From Vitellaria paradoxa (lineage: Eukaryota; Streptophyta; Magnoliopsida; Ericales; Sapotaceae), in NCBI GenBank assembly GCA_019916065.1, contig CM034233.1, forward strand, positions 25,121,936 through 25,185,935: DNA of 64,000 nt. Reading direction: 5' to 3'. Below the pieces are notes generated by a model, which had not been told where the DNA came from, did not search any database, and was given only the letters and a program-made list of their open reading frames with translations. The position numbers and the translations under genes are program-made. Below, piece after piece: positions 50,760 through 63,146 of the stretch (position 1 is its first letter; each line of letters opens with the position of its first letter).

Positions 50760-51409
50760 GAAATTTGAGTCTGTAAAGTTTTTGAAGGGAGTTCAAGCAC
50801 TTAAGATCCAGAAAAAGAACTCGAAGGGTGTTTGAGTGGCCTAATTGGAATTTTTGTTACCCTAATTTCATCGATCCAAGTATAAAAAGGTTTTTCTAGT
50901 AGCCACAAATATCTCTGCTATTCTATTGAGCAAACCTTAAAAAATTTAAAACTCTAATATTCAAATTGAAGAGATCAACAAGTGCAGTTTTCAAAAGAAC
51001 ATTGATTCAACCTTTCATTTTGATGAAGTAGAACATCTTTGGATTCTAGTAGGTGCCATTTGGGTTCAAGAATGGAGTCAATCTATGGACTTGGTTCATC
51101 GTAGGTTTTAACTAGCAAGTGAAGAATAGAATTATGATGGGATCAAGTTCTATCTGTATTCAGCGAATCTCTTGTAACCTATTCATTTATAGTGGATTAA
51201 TTTTTAGGTTAGTCATTTTGTAGACTCGAGATTTTACCTAAAAGTGGTTCTAGGATTTACCTTATTAGGATCTTGTGTCCTTGCTTTTTTGTGTTTGATT
51301 ATATTTATTCATTATAGATTTTTGATTTTTTAATTTCCATACTCCATGAAGCAAGAATCCACATTCTTATTATTTTAGCAAGTTTCCAACTTTGGGCAGT
51401 ACCTTGGAA
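50760..51409. repeat. Probable old LTR fragment, unit D
   Basis: Counterpart of 20900-21533, interrupted by the copia element; host sequence resumes at 56454. Confidence 0.4.
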
Positions 51410-51414
51410 GTTTC

Positions 51415-51655
51415 TATTAAAATCCCCAAGGAGCCAATAAATCCCTAATCTATAGGGATTAAAATTACGGATTAGTCAATGATTGATCTTATTTTCTATT
51501 CTAAGATTTACTAGACATAATTAGTTTCCTAATTTTGTGTCTAACTTATGTAGTTGGGGCACTATATATAGGTAAATCTACTTCATATTCAAGTGCACAA
51601 CAATTATTAGAATAAAAAAAAAGAGTGAAATTCTCTCATCTCTAAAAAATTTAGA
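51415..51655 (+). repeat. 5' LTR of copia copy 3
   Basis: Starts TATTAAAATCCC (TG changed to TA) and ends AATTTAGA where the 3' LTR has AATTTACA. TATA-like CACTATATATAGG at about 51560 is conserved in all copies. Confidence 0.88.
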
Positions 51656-51668
51656 TGGTATCAGAGTC
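51656..51668 (+). other. Primer-binding site, initiator tRNA-Met type
   Basis: TGGTATCAGAGTC directly follows the 5' LTR; copies 1 and 2 have decayed forms at 21781 and 35762. Confidence 0.85.
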
Positions 51669-52833
51669 GTGATAATATTCTCTGGTGGCCACTTTTCTGT
51701 ATGGCTAGGGTTTCTATTCCAGCCTACATCACTTTTAGCATCACATCTCCTTCAGTGTCACTCATTCGGCATCGCATCTCTTTCAGTGTCACTCATTCGG
51801 CATCCCATCTCCTTTAGCATTGCTACTCTAGCATTGCATCTCCTCCGGTGTCTCACCTCTGGCACTACTGATGTCATTAGCTTTGCAGCCCTTTGTTGGC
51901 TCCTTCTCCAGTTTTTTCTCAACACACTTCTTCGCCCCTTCTCCCTATGATTCTGTGTTTTTCAACATCTCCAATAACGAAGCACAAATTGGTAGCACAC
52001 CTTACCAGTAGTGATAAATCTTCCTCCTTTATAGGAGGTAGTGGCTCCTTGGGTTCACACGATGGAGACATCAACAAGCCTTCTTCTAGCATATTTGGTA
52101 TTGTTGCTAGCTATGGTAGTACCAATACAGGGCCTACCTCCATCACCAATCATAAACTCAATGGTGCTGACTATCTTTACGGTCCCAATCTGTATGTATG
52201 TTTATTCAGGGTCGAGGAAAGAATGAATATGTTACTAGGGAAGCCATTGCTTCTTCATAGGATGATCCAAAGTATTAGATCTAGATATTTGAAAACAACC
52301 TAGTCGTGTCATAGTTGATCAACTTTGTAACAAATAAGATAGGTGAAAACCTCCTCCTCTATGACAACAACAAAGATATCTCAAATGTAGCGAAAGAGAC
52401 CTTCTCCAGTTTTGACAATGTTTCAGAACGATTTACTATAGAGAGTGTATTTTATGATTTCTGTCATTGTGATCTTTCTGTAACATAATATTTTAACACT
52501 CTCACGATAAATTGGCAACAATTGGATATGGATGAGAAGTATGTATGGACTTGCACTGCAGATAATATTATATTTAAGAAAATTGTTGAAAAGAAAAGGC
52601 TGTATAAATTCTTTCTTGGTTTGAATAAGGGATTGGATGAAGTTCGAGGCCGTATCCTAGGGTCAAAACCTCTTTCTAACTTGAGAGAAGCCTTTTCTGA
52701 GATTGCATAGCGGAAAGTTGACAAAGATGCTTGGTTCCACTTTAGCTTTTACTCTACTTGAAGGGTCAACCTTAGCTCACAGGGACCCAATAATTCTTTT
52801 TCTGATAATAAATCTAGGAACTGGAGACCTTAG

Positions 52834-52875
52834 TGTGAGCATTGTATGAAGACTGGTCATACTTTAGACGCTTGT
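52834..52875 (+). pseudogene. Gag zinc knuckle of copia copy 3
   Basis: Reads CEHCMKTGHTLDAC, a CX2CX4HX4C nucleocapsid motif, preceded by a stop codon in frame. The equivalent in copy 2 has lost the second ligand pattern (GQ for GH). Confidence 0.8.
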
Positions 52876-53146
52876 TGAAAAATTCATAGGAAGCTAGGCA
52901 AATTGGAAACCTTCTTGCCTTAGTCCTCGTGACAGCAGTGGTAATGTTGCCACCACTGCCATTTCTCCTCAAGTTCTCAATCAACCAGTGTCTAGTCCTT
53001 TTAGCAAAGAAAAGATTAAGATCCTCCAAAAATTTATCATGTAGTAACAAGCCACCATTTTCTCGGTCGTTAGTTCTAGTAGTATAACACAGAAAGGTAA
53101 TCATTCTTTTGCCTTTGATGCACATAGTGATAATTGTAACACATGG

Positions 53147-53374
53147 ATAGTAGACTCAGGGACTTTAGATCACATGACAAGGAATACTAGTCTATTTAAC
53201 ACATTTATTGTTTGTGATGGCAATTTTTCTACAAGAATTGTAGACAGTTCCTTTTCTAAGGTGTCTAGTATAGGTTCTATAGTGCTCTCTCCTAACCTAA
53301 CTTTGCATACTATTCATTATGTTCCCACACTTAATTGTAACCTTTTGTCCATTAGCGAGCTCACTCATGACTAA
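53147..53374 (+). pseudogene. Protease region of copia copy 3
   Basis: TWIVDSGTLDHMT with the catalytic DSG, then LHTIHYVPTLNCNLLSISEL, the usual copia sequence after the protease. It ends in a stop at 53374. Confidence 0.8.
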
Positions 53375-53469
53375 ATTATGTTTTAACGTTTCTTCTCATC
53401 TATGCACCTTTCAGGATCTACATTTGGAGAAAACGATTGGCAATGCTAGAAAGTGTTTTGGCCTTATCT

Positions 53470-53508
<39 letters not shown>

Positions 53509-54750
53509 CAGGCACTTCCCAACAAGCCCAATATGCTTCCATATCTGATCTCTCCACTCAAGTTGCCAGTTCTCCTTCCAATAAAGATGTTGCTATTATG
53601 CTTTGGCACAATGGATTGTCTAAAAGTTCCATTTTATGGTCAAAACTCGGTTTCAAACCCAAATCTAGATATTTCAAACAGATAATGCTAGGAATTACTT
53701 TAATCAATCCTTGAGATGTACTTGAGTTCACACGGCATTCTCCACCAAAGCTCATGTGTTGAAACATCATAACAAAATGAGGTCACCAAATGAAAGAATC
53801 AGTATCTCCTTGAAGTTGCTTGTTCAATCATGTTCTAATCCCATGTCCTCTCTCATTTTGGGGGGAAGAGAGGGGAAGCCCTTTTGACTGCTACCTTCCT
53901 TATTAACTGCATGCCCTTTTATACGTCAAATTTCAAACTCCAAGTCAAATCATCCTTCAGTCTTATCCGACCACACGCCTTGTGTCTGACATTCCTCTCA
54001 AAGTATTTGGATGTTCTGCTTTTGTTTATAATCACCAACCTAATCTTGGAAAATTAACTCCTAGAACCTTCAAATGCAAGTTCTTAGGATATTGCCCCAC
54101 ATAGCGCAGCTATAAGTGCTACTCACCTTCTACTAGAAAGTTTTATGTCTCTACGAATGTCACTTTCTTTGAACACCAATCCTGCTGCACCATTTCTCAT
54201 ATTCAGGGGAGCTTTCTTAAGAATATTCAAGTTGAGGTGATCTTGTACTTGAACCCTTAACTATACTTGATACTATGTCACTTGAACTTATGACATCACC
54301 GTCTGTCGCCCTTACGGGGCTAGCTATAGAAAAGACTTTCCCTCTCCAAATTTAATGTGGATGGCCCAAAACCATTGAAGACATAGAGCACACAGACACT
54401 CCTATGTAAGGCTAGCCATCTGATTTAGGTGAAGGTCATTCAAAACCTAGCATAGGTAACACTTCCTTTGAATCCCTACCTATTGTCTCAGTTACTAATG
54501 ATCTAAATTGCCATATTGCCTTGAGAAAAGGAGTATGATCTTGTGCTAATCACTCGATTGGGAATTATATATCTTACGGGAATTTGTCATCTTAATATTA
54601 GTCATTTGTGGCAAATACAACTACTATACAAGTTTCATCATCCATTTAGGAAGCTCAGACTAATTCAGAATGGAAAAAAAATAGTGTAGGATAAGATGCA
54701 AGCTCTTTAGAAGAATGGCATATGGGTTCTATCAGAGTTACCAGATGGGA

Positions 54751-55330
54751 AACATACTGTAGGCTGTAAGTGAATCTTTATAGTTAAATACCAGGTTGAT
54801 GGGAGCATCGATAGGTTTAAAGTTCGATTGGTAGCAAAAGACTTTACTTGGTCATATGGCATTAATTATTAGAAATTTTTTGCACCAGTCGTAAATTAAA
54901 TACTATACGGGTGCTCTTAAGTTTGGTAGCTAACCTTAATTAGCCTCTGTTTGAACTAGATGTGAATAATTCTTTTCTAAATGGAGATCTTATTGAAGAA
55001 GTGTACATGGACATTCTTTTAGGATTTGAATCTTTAGATAACAAAGAAAAAATGTATAAGCTAAAAAGATTTTTGTATGGTCTAAAATAGTCTCCATGAG
55101 TGTGTTTTGACAAGTTCAATAGGACTGTGAGACAAATGGATTATACAGAGTGTCAATCTGATCATATTTTGTTTATTAGATGGTCTCTCAATGGTCAAAT
55201 TGCAATTCTTATTGTTTATGTCAGTGATATTATCTTGACAGGGGGACTATATGGAAGTACTAAATTATCTCAAGAAGGCCTTAACAAAGGAATTTGAGAC
55301 TAAGGACATGGGTTAACTAAAATATTTTCT
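54751..55330 (+). pseudogene. Reverse transcriptase remnant of copia copy 3
   Basis: HTVGCK(stop)IFIVKYQVDGSIDRFKVRLVAK, where the Trp of the usual GCKWIFK has become TGA, then degraded blocks up to FETKDMG and LKYFLGMEIARS. Several stops. Confidence 0.8.
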
Positions 55331-55367
55331 GGGGATGGAGATAGCTCGATCAAGATAGGGAATTTCT

Positions 55368-56180
55368 ATGGCACAACACAAGTATGTCTTTAACTTACAT
55401 AAGGAGACAAGCATACAAAGGTGTAAACCCGCTAATACATCTATCGATTCTAGTACTAAGCTTGGGGTAAAGATAGACTGTAGTCTAATAGGCAAGGGGA
55501 GATGTCAAAGGCTTGTAGGAAAACTGATTTACCTATCACACACCAAACCAAACATCAGATTTGCCGTAAGTGTGGTTAGCCAGTTTATACATGATCCAAT
55601 AGATGAACACCTAAAAGCAATGCTTAGAATTTTTAAGGTACCTAAAAATGACAGTTGGAAAAGGTTTGTACTTCAAGAAAGGCTCTATGCGTAATCCTGA
55701 AGTGTTTGTAGTTGCAGATTGGGCTGGTTCTCTCACTGATAAGAAATTCACTTCAGGATATTATACCTATGTATGGGGTAACCTTGTGACATGGCATAGC
55801 AAAAAGCAACTTGTGGTGTCTAAACATAGTGCAGAGGCATAATATAGAGCTATAACTCTGGTTATATATGAAAGAATGTGAATGGAGAGACTCTTGATGG
55901 AGATTAAGATAAGTACTTCTACAAAAACGATGAAAGTACACTGCGATAATCAGTCAACTATTTGTATTTCTAAAAATCCAGTGCACTATGATAGGACCAA
56001 ATATGTAGAAATTGATCATTACTTGATCAAGGAGAAAATTGACAACAACACTATGTAGCTTCTCCATATTATTACAGGCCAGCAAATCTCAGACATCCTT
56101 ACCAAAGCTCTTCCAAGGAGAACCTTTAAAGATTTGAGTTCCAAGCTTGGTTTGATTAACATCCATACTTGGCTTGAAGG
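55368..56180 (+). pseudogene. RT end and RNase H remnant of copia copy 3
   Basis: The frame reads MAQHKYVFNL... and YLSHTKPNIRFAVSVVSQF, then after a frameshift VVADWAGSLTDKKFTSGYY and TWHSKKQLVVSKHSAEA, the copia RNase H. It continues with HCDNQSTICISKNPVHYDRTKYVEIDHYLIKEKI and ends ILTKALPRRTF just before the polypurine tract. Confidence 0.82.
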
Positions 56181-56184
56181 GGAG

Positions 56185-56448
56185 TGTTGAAATTTTAGAT
56201 GAGCCAATAAATCCCTAATTTATGGGGATTGATCGAAATCATAGAGGAGCCAATAAATCTTTAATTTATAAGGGTTAGTCAACGATTGATTTATTCTAGG
56301 ATTTACTAGACGTTATTGGTTTTCTAATTATGTTTTCACCTTACATAATTGTGGCACTATATATAAGTAAATCTACTTTGTATTAAAGGACAACAATTAT
56401 TAGAATATAAAAAAGGAGTGAAATTCTCTTGTCTTTGAAAAATTTACA
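56185..56448 (+). repeat. 3' LTR of copia copy 3
   Basis: TGTTGAAATTT...TTTACA. It contains a partial internal duplication of the GAGCCAATAAATC region (about 56199-56212 and 56245-56258) absent from all 5' LTRs. Confidence 0.88.
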
Positions 56449-56453
56449 GTTTC

Positions 56454-58680
56454 TAGTTTTGAATAGGATTTGGGATTGCCTTAACAATCATGAAATTCTT
56501 GACACTTAATGGGACAAACTCCCCAACAACCAAACTTTTGAGTTCTAGAATTCCCTAGACTTGAATTTATTTTTTGCAGTAGGATAATATTGAATCTCCA
56601 AGTCCCAACAAAGTATAAAATACACAATATGTCAAAACTGCTTGAGATCTAAATTTAAAAAGATGAAAAATTTTCTCACCTCGTCATTGTAACTTAGTTA
56701 CGAAGGTGATTTGCCAACGAGCACTACTGTTTGCTAGTTTCAGCAAGTTTCAACCTGCTAATGCTTCAATCTGATGCTTTGTTCACTCTGGATATATGTT
56801 GCATTGAATTCCTTTCAAACCTCGATGCTAGGATACCCTAGCAAATTTTTTTAGAATAAAAGTTTGAACTTATTGTTTTGTTCACAAATTACAAATTACA
56901 AGTGTAACCTAGCAATATATTGGAAACAGTAATAGTAAAAACTTATTTATTTTTCTCATAATGATTTTATTTCTTAATGATGTGAAAGTTGTATTTGTTT
57001 GGAATAATTGTGCTTATTCATAATAGATACATAGATTTTACTGGGAATGTGGAGCTTGAGTTATGGTTTGGATGATTGTAATTTGAATGGTGGATCAAGA
57101 TGGTCTAAGTGATAAAGAGTTGATTTGGAAAAATGAGATGCAAAGCTACTGTGGTCAAGATAGTGTTCCAAGATTGTTCGAACGATAGTTGAGGATGATA
57201 GCCCACATGATCGCTGTAACTACCCACATCTACATACAACAAAATTATTCTCTTTTAGATTAGTTAGGTAGAGTGCGAGGACTTTTCGAGGTCACTTATC
57301 TTGGTGCTACTCTTACATAAGTACGCTTAGCCTCAGAATTCAAATGGAATCCATAACATATACCACTTTAAAATGCATTTGAAGTTCCCAAGTTGCTAAT
57401 TTAGCAATAACAAATCCAAGTAACAAACTAATCAACTAACCAATCACACAAGAAACCAAATTTTTGACAGGGAAATCTTTGCTAAAACAGTAAGATAAAA
57501 TCTGGGTCTGATATTAGAGACTATCCAAAAACACCACAATAAAAGATTTGGTCATGAGAAATTGACTTTAAATATTCTACGACTTCTTGCACATATTCTA
57601 TCAATAACCTTGCTCGACTCCTCGATACATAATAACTAAGTGGAAGAACTTTTTGATTTCTCAGAAAAAAAGAAGAAAAAAAATCTTGAACCTTTAACAC
57701 TTTACACGCTTATGTAATAAAATTGCTTAAAAATAATGATAACAGTGAATTCCATTTAAAACTTAGACAATGTATCTCTATGGCTCTAGTCATACATCAT
57801 TTCATTAATCGGATCATCAATATGCATAATATATATCTATATAATAAAACACAACACATTTCAAAAATCTCTCTCTCACAAAATAAAATCCAAAGGCTAA
57901 GATTGAGTTTTATTTTTTAACGAATGGTTAAAATCTTTTATAAACCAAAGCTTGCTGTCAAACTCTTACCCAATCTTTGGGTCACTTCATATTCTAATAG
58001 ACCATTGAGTTAAACTTAATGATGATATTTGAAGAGTTGCAATAAGAAAGACAAAAATTTTACTTCGTAGGAATAATACAATGGAAAAGGAATTTATTTT
58101 TGATTTTTGAAAAGAAAAAATATGTTAACATATTTCAATTTTAAATATGTGCATATTTATTTTAGTTGAGGAGTGCCGTAGGTATGGGTTATTTGCTAGT
58201 GTATATATAAAACTTCAAAGAGTTCTAGCAAAAAACAAAGTCTAACTAAAACACAACTTGTGAGCTTGAACCATAGAGTAGGGTGTGAGCATCTTATGAA
58301 CATCCTTGAGGCTTTGAGCAACATGCGCCTACGGTATGAGGTATTCTGTGTTGGAGAATTGGCTTCTTCGAGGTTTTAAGTAAGGTGTAACTAAGTTGTG
58401 ATGTGTATTGGCTTGGTTTCCCAGATGTCCTGTTTACATTCGAATTGATACATCCTCGATTATTATGAACTTTAATTCAACTCCAATCTTCAATTTGAAT
58501 TAAAACTTAAGAACTTCCAGAATTTTACTGCAACTTGAAAATTATCTGAAGTCTAATCTCTTCTTGGTGATACGATGCTCTATAGTCCAATCTTCATTTT
58601 GTTTCAAGTATGCCACTTAAGAGTCTATAATCTCTTCCTTGACATTTCATAACAAAACTCAATACAAGAACAACATGCCA
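56454..58680. other. AT-rich sequence, nothing recognised
   Basis: Host side of the copia insertion followed by intergenic sequence. Part of 57180-57350 (AGATTAGTTAGGTAGAGTG, TTGGTGCTACTCTTACATAAGTACGCTTAG) resembles 59960-60045. Short frames such as 57723-57920 have no domain. Confidence 0.5.
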
Positions 58681-58862
58681 TAGTTAAAGCTCACGAACAA
58701 GTTTATCAAAGCAACGTATTAAGAAAATAATAATCATTAAAAACTCAAAGCATAACCAAGAGATCGATAAAAAAATAATAATTAACCAATTCTCTTCATT
58801 TTTGAAATGGAATTGATAAAATAAAGAAAAGACAAATAAAATAAAATAAAATAAAATAAAAG

Positions 58863-59520
58863 CAACAGCTATCACGGTGCTCCTCCACGAGTAGCATCAA
58901 CAGCACCATTACTAGGAGCAACACTTTGAAACTCAACATCTTTCTTTTCATTGTGAACTTCAAAGTAATCAAGTTTTATTTGATTTAGCCTTTAATTAAG
59001 CCTTTGTTGGATAGATGCAAAATTAAAAATATACAAATCTTTTAGATCTTGAATGTCAGTCAACATATCACCTTGATTTGACAAAGATATTTTAAAAACG
59101 TTATCTTTGTCCAAAGGTTGAAAACTATTTATCATCTTAACTTTATTATCTTACCTCTAGAAAAAGAGTCAACATAGTCTTTAGACAAATCATAGAATTT
59201 ATGACAATTTGGCCAAATGTTTTCTTTGATGCCACAATATGACATGCAGGTATAAACTTACAAGAATGTGCACCTATCCCTTAGGAGGAGTGAGGTTTTT
59301 GTGAGGAAAGTGAGTTCTTCTTTGGAGCCTTTGATGGATTTGGTAGGCAATGTTGCAAGATTGATTTTATTATAATAGTCATAACCAAATTTATCACTGT
59401 ATCTTCTTTGTTTGGTTCAAATTTCATCGAATATTTGAGATCTGGCCTTGATCTTATTATACTTTGATGAATTTCCAAGTGACCATCGAGTCTTCTTAGG
59501 CGTGACAGCTTGGCATTAGT
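58863..59520 (-). pseudogene. Unidentified protein-like minus-strand remnant
   Basis: From about 59145 down to a TGA near 58872 the minus strand reads as a plausible protein (VKMINSFQPLDKDNVFKISL, SNQGDMLTDIQDLKDLYIF, DYFEVHNEKKDVEFQSVAP) with a single in-frame TAA. Other pieces lie upstream in different frames (59281-59478). I do not recognise the family. It may be a decayed gene end or an old retroelement piece. Confidence 0.3.
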
Positions 59521-59639
59521 GCGTTGTATTTTCTTTTTTTAAAGTCATCCTTTGGCTTGGAGCAAAATCCAGGGTGTATAGCTATTATGATCTTGTATTA
59601 CGCAAAGTGATATATCAATGTATAAGTACCCATTTCTAA

Positions 59640-60360
59640 TACTACTATCATGCTTAATCATATATTTTCAATAGGATTCAATACAAATGACTTTGAAATG
59701 TGTTGTATTAAAGATATATTGAATATTATATATATGAAACTTTGCTTAATTCTATCCAGATAATATGAGAAGAAGTGTTTCACTATGCCTTGGTACTAGC
59801 CCACCCAACAATCCTCATGTTCTCGTTTACATCACCACCAATTCATTACATGTTCCTCCATTTTGGGAATACATCTCCGCATGACCCCACATTTCTAACT
59901 GGGCATTGGTTTTAATATCGTAAGTGAAGATCTACATCTCCACATTATAATATTGTCTAATTTGAGTTTGATTAGGTGTAGAATGAGAAATTCCTCGATA
60001 GTCACCAATTCTGGTGCTATTCTAACCCAAGTACACTTAATCACAGGATTCCAAGGAAATCTAGTACACACATGATTTTAACATTTTGAATTAAAAATAT
60101 AATGGATATAATATATATGACACTTTATTTAACTTTATCCACTAAGACGGGAGTGTTTCACTTTGTTCAATGGTAACTCACCCAATCCCCTCACGTGTCC
60201 ACCTATACTACATCCGATCTATTACATAGGAGATCTTTATTCTATCTCTATATCAAGAAAATTAAGTGGTGAAAGCTGCCTTGTAAGAGTCCAAATTCTA
60301 AAATACGTAAGGTTGATAGTGCGATTCGACCTAAATTGTAACACAAAGTTATTATGAGAA
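59640..60360. repeat. Degenerate repeated segment
   Basis: Words such as TATATATGA(A/C)AC, AGTGTTTCACT(A/T)TG and ACCCAA(C/T)(A/C) occur in order at 59735-59815 and 60108-60185, suggesting an old duplication with about 370-bp spacing. No coding function seen. Confidence 0.4.
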
Positions 60361-61590
60361 AATTTGAATATGTCCTGACACAATATGAATATGTGAACTA
60401 AAAATTAATATGATTTAATATGAATTTAACCTGATTATGAAATAAATTAATTATAAAACATGTTTATTAATTTTTGAAATATTTGAACATTGACACAAAT
60501 AAATATAATTATAAGTTTGAATATGACCGTAATTCAAATTGTTAACCGAAGAAACACGCACACTTTCATTTGAATACTGATAATGGCCATGGACCCATGA
60601 GGAACCCAAAATATATAATGGGCATGAAAATTAAAGACAGTGTTAAATTGGATATAAGATGATCAATGGGGCTGAAAAACAACAGAGTTAAAATATGAAA
60701 AAAAAAAAAAGTCAACCCTAGATTTATAAGTTGAACAATCATCACACCATAAATTTTCTGAAGCGAATATTTTTTATTACAAATAAAACTATGTTTTGCA
60801 TCCATAATTTACTTTAAATAATTTGGAAAATATTTTTTTCTTGAATAATTTTTTATTTTATGAAAAATAATTAGTTTTTCTTTTTTGTTAACACTTTTTT
60901 GGTATATTATTCACATTTATTAAAAAATTAAAAAAATCTTAAAATAAAAATTTGTGTGTAGACAAAATGAGTGAACTTAAGAATGCCAAATGTAATTCCC
61001 CAAAATTTTATTTTTAGAATATTAAATTAATTAAAATCTATTAAAAATTTTGTGTAAAATTTAAAAATATATATAAGTATAATTGAATGTCAATATATAT
61101 TTTAATTTGAATTTACGAACTCTTGGATTTTATAAATTTATCTAAGCATAGTAAATTATTTAGAATAATTTTAATGAAATTTTCCATTCAGAATTACCTA
61201 ACACATTCATAGAAAATCACCAACCCAAGTTTCCTTAATAATTTTTCTAGACCCAAAGTTACAATCTAATTAAACTATGACTTTATTCAAAAACAATTCA
61301 ATTCATCAAAAACTAATAATCTAATACATATTAGCATTTATATACGCTAAACCTAATCAAGCATTTTTAAATTATGGAACTATAAATAAAATCAGAATAA
61401 AATTTCAACAATATAAAATCACAATAATGCTAAAAATAACCCGGTGAATAAACCCTAAGTTACAAAAATCCTGATATATGATCATGTATCTTCTATGAGC
61501 ATAGGGCTTTTCAATCTAAATTATTCAAATGTTATGTTGTTAGATATTCCTTTCTATGCAGTACATACAATGACGCTGCCATTTTTGTGG
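60361..61590. other. AT-rich sequence, nothing recognised
   Basis: No gene or clear repeat. No earlier exon of the carrier gene was found here. Confidence 0.5.
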
Positions 61591-61599
61591 TTTAAACAG

Positions 61600-61878
61600 T
61601 GGCCTTTTCTCATCATTAGCTGGAATAGGTCATGTTGCAGTCCAATTTCCAGCATGTGAAAGGATCAAGTCCTACTTAGCGGAAGGGTTCATGTGTTCTT
61701 CTTTCTAAATTGATTGTAGATATAGGTTTATAAGTATTGGGGCATTTAGTTGATGATGACCATGCTTTATTTGATGTTATCAGATGATTCAACCCCCAGC
61801 GAGCTTAGTCCTGATAAACTTGCTATTGCTTCTTCTATCTCTAAAGTGGTTGCCTCTGTAATTACTTACCCACATGAG
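61600..61878 (+). pseudogene. Two-exon fragment of a mitochondrial carrier (NAD transporter-like)
   Basis: After the acceptor TTTAAACAG, 61600-61689 reads GLFSSLAGIGHVAVQFPACERIKSYLAE. After TTATCAG, 61784-61878 reads DDSTPSELSPDKLAIASSISKVVASVITYPHE with donor GAG|GTATG. Together they match the segment around the second-to-third repeat of SLC25 carriers of the plant NAD/folate/pyrimidine type, which exchange nucleotides across organelle membranes. The donor of the first exon is unclear (AAGGGTTCATG) and neither the N-terminal part nor the next exon (third-repeat end) is visible, so this is a gene fragment. It is also the right-hand counterpart of 8827-8940. Confidence 0.65.
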
Positions 61879-61912
61879 GTATGTCCATGCATTTCCTTCC
61901 ATAGCTCACTAG

Positions 61913-63143
61913 CACTACAAGAAGGGTTGCAGTGACAAGTTTTTGTGACAACAAAAACTATTGTCTTAAATATATGGTATTTAGTAACAACATTTTTTTA
62001 TTGTCATTGAAAATGCATTTTAAGATTGTTTTTGTGGCAAATAATATGAATTGTCACAGAAATATTAATATTCAATGACAAAGATATTTTATCGTCACTG
62101 AAATATTAATATTTAGTGACAAAGTTATTTTATTGTTATTAAATCTCATCACTAAAAGTTATAAAAAAAAATTGGCACTAAAAAAATTTATTGTTTTGGT
62201 GAAATTAAAAATTTTTATTGTGACAAAATTTATTTTTCGTCACTGAAAATATTTAGTGACAAATTTTATTGTCACGTAAATAAAATTTTACAAATAATTA
62301 TTAAGGTTACGTTTCATAATATTTATATTTATTGTTTCTCTTTTTATATTTACAGATTTTTTAAAATAGGCAAAGAAATATATTCATTAAATCTATTTTG
62401 TTTTTTTGTTTTGAAATAAATGAAAACTTAAACAAAAAAATAGGTTTTTTTTATTCTTTTTTTGGTTATAAACATTTTATCAATTTTAACACTTTGTTCA
62501 TTTTAATTACTTCACATTTAAAATAAATTATTTTATTTAAATATTTTGTTAAACTAAAATTATTTTTAATGAATGGTATAATTAAAAAGTTATTTAATTT
62601 AATTTAATTAATTTAAAAATAAATAATATTATTAAATTAATTTAAACAATTATTATTTTGTGATAACGAAATCATCCATCACTGTTGTGTAATTTAGTGA
62701 CAAGTTATAATAGTGTCATTGACAATGGTTTATGTGACAATGCAGTCACTCGTAACTATTACACATTTTTAGTTACTAATTAATTGTCACTATAATGATA
62801 AAATTTTAATTTTGAAAAAATAAAAAAAATTAATAGTGACAACTCTATAAAATTTTGTGACAAGATTTTACTTTACTAAATATATCAATTAGTGACAAGT
62901 TTAGTCGTCACAACAAAAAATATCACAAAAAGTAATTTTTTTTTGTGACAACACGCACTTGTCATTGAAAATAAGTTTTAGTGACAATAACAAATTGTCG
63001 TCACATTAAATTTTAGCAACGGGACTAGCTATAAGCGATAATATTTAATTGTTACTGATGTCGTTACTAAAAAGTTTTTGTGACAAAGATCATACTTTCA
63101 GTGACAACTTTTGTTGTCACTACAAACACATTTTCTTGTAGTG
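61913..63143. mobile_element. Non-autonomous CACTA (En/Spm) DNA transposon
   Basis: 1231 bp, begins CACTACAAGAAGGG and ends TTCTTGTAGTG, flanked by the 3-base target duplication TAG (61910-61912 and 63144-63146). The paralogous site at 8970-8972 has one TAG and no element. Subterminal copies of GTGACAA/TTGTCAC words in both orientations crowd both ends, as expected of transposase-binding repeats. No transposase frame. Confidence 0.93.
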
Positions 63144-63146
63144 TAG

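Larger units (their letters stand above)
45310..54795. repeat. Tandem unit D, copy of unit B (15421-24883)
   Basis: See unit B for the shared order of elements. Distinguishing indels are a shorter (ATT)n tract (about 48763-48780), a slightly shorter SINE, and a 38-base T run at 53471-53508 where copy B has about 12 T. Confidence 0.88.
51415..56448 (+). mobile_element. Ty1/copia element, copy 3, complete with both LTRs
   Basis: 5034 bp. 5' LTR 51415-51655, 3' LTR 56185-56448, target duplication GTTTC at 51410-51414 and 56449-56453. Primer-binding site TGGTATCAGAG (initiator tRNA-Met type) at 51656; polypurine tract AAGGGGAG at 56177-56184. In order: gag (about 51900-52710, with KRLYKFFLGLNKGLDEVRG), zinc knuckle, protease DSG, integrase remnants, reverse transcriptase and RNase H. 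Order protease-integrase-RT-RNase H fits copia. Many stops and frameshifts make it non-autonomous. The LTRs differ by many changes and one insertion, so the element is old. Confidence 0.9.

Noticed and set aside
61750..61935. Complete small gene starting MMMTMLYLML
   Set aside because: The N-terminal part is intron; only 61784-61878 matches a carrier exon and a splice donor follows.
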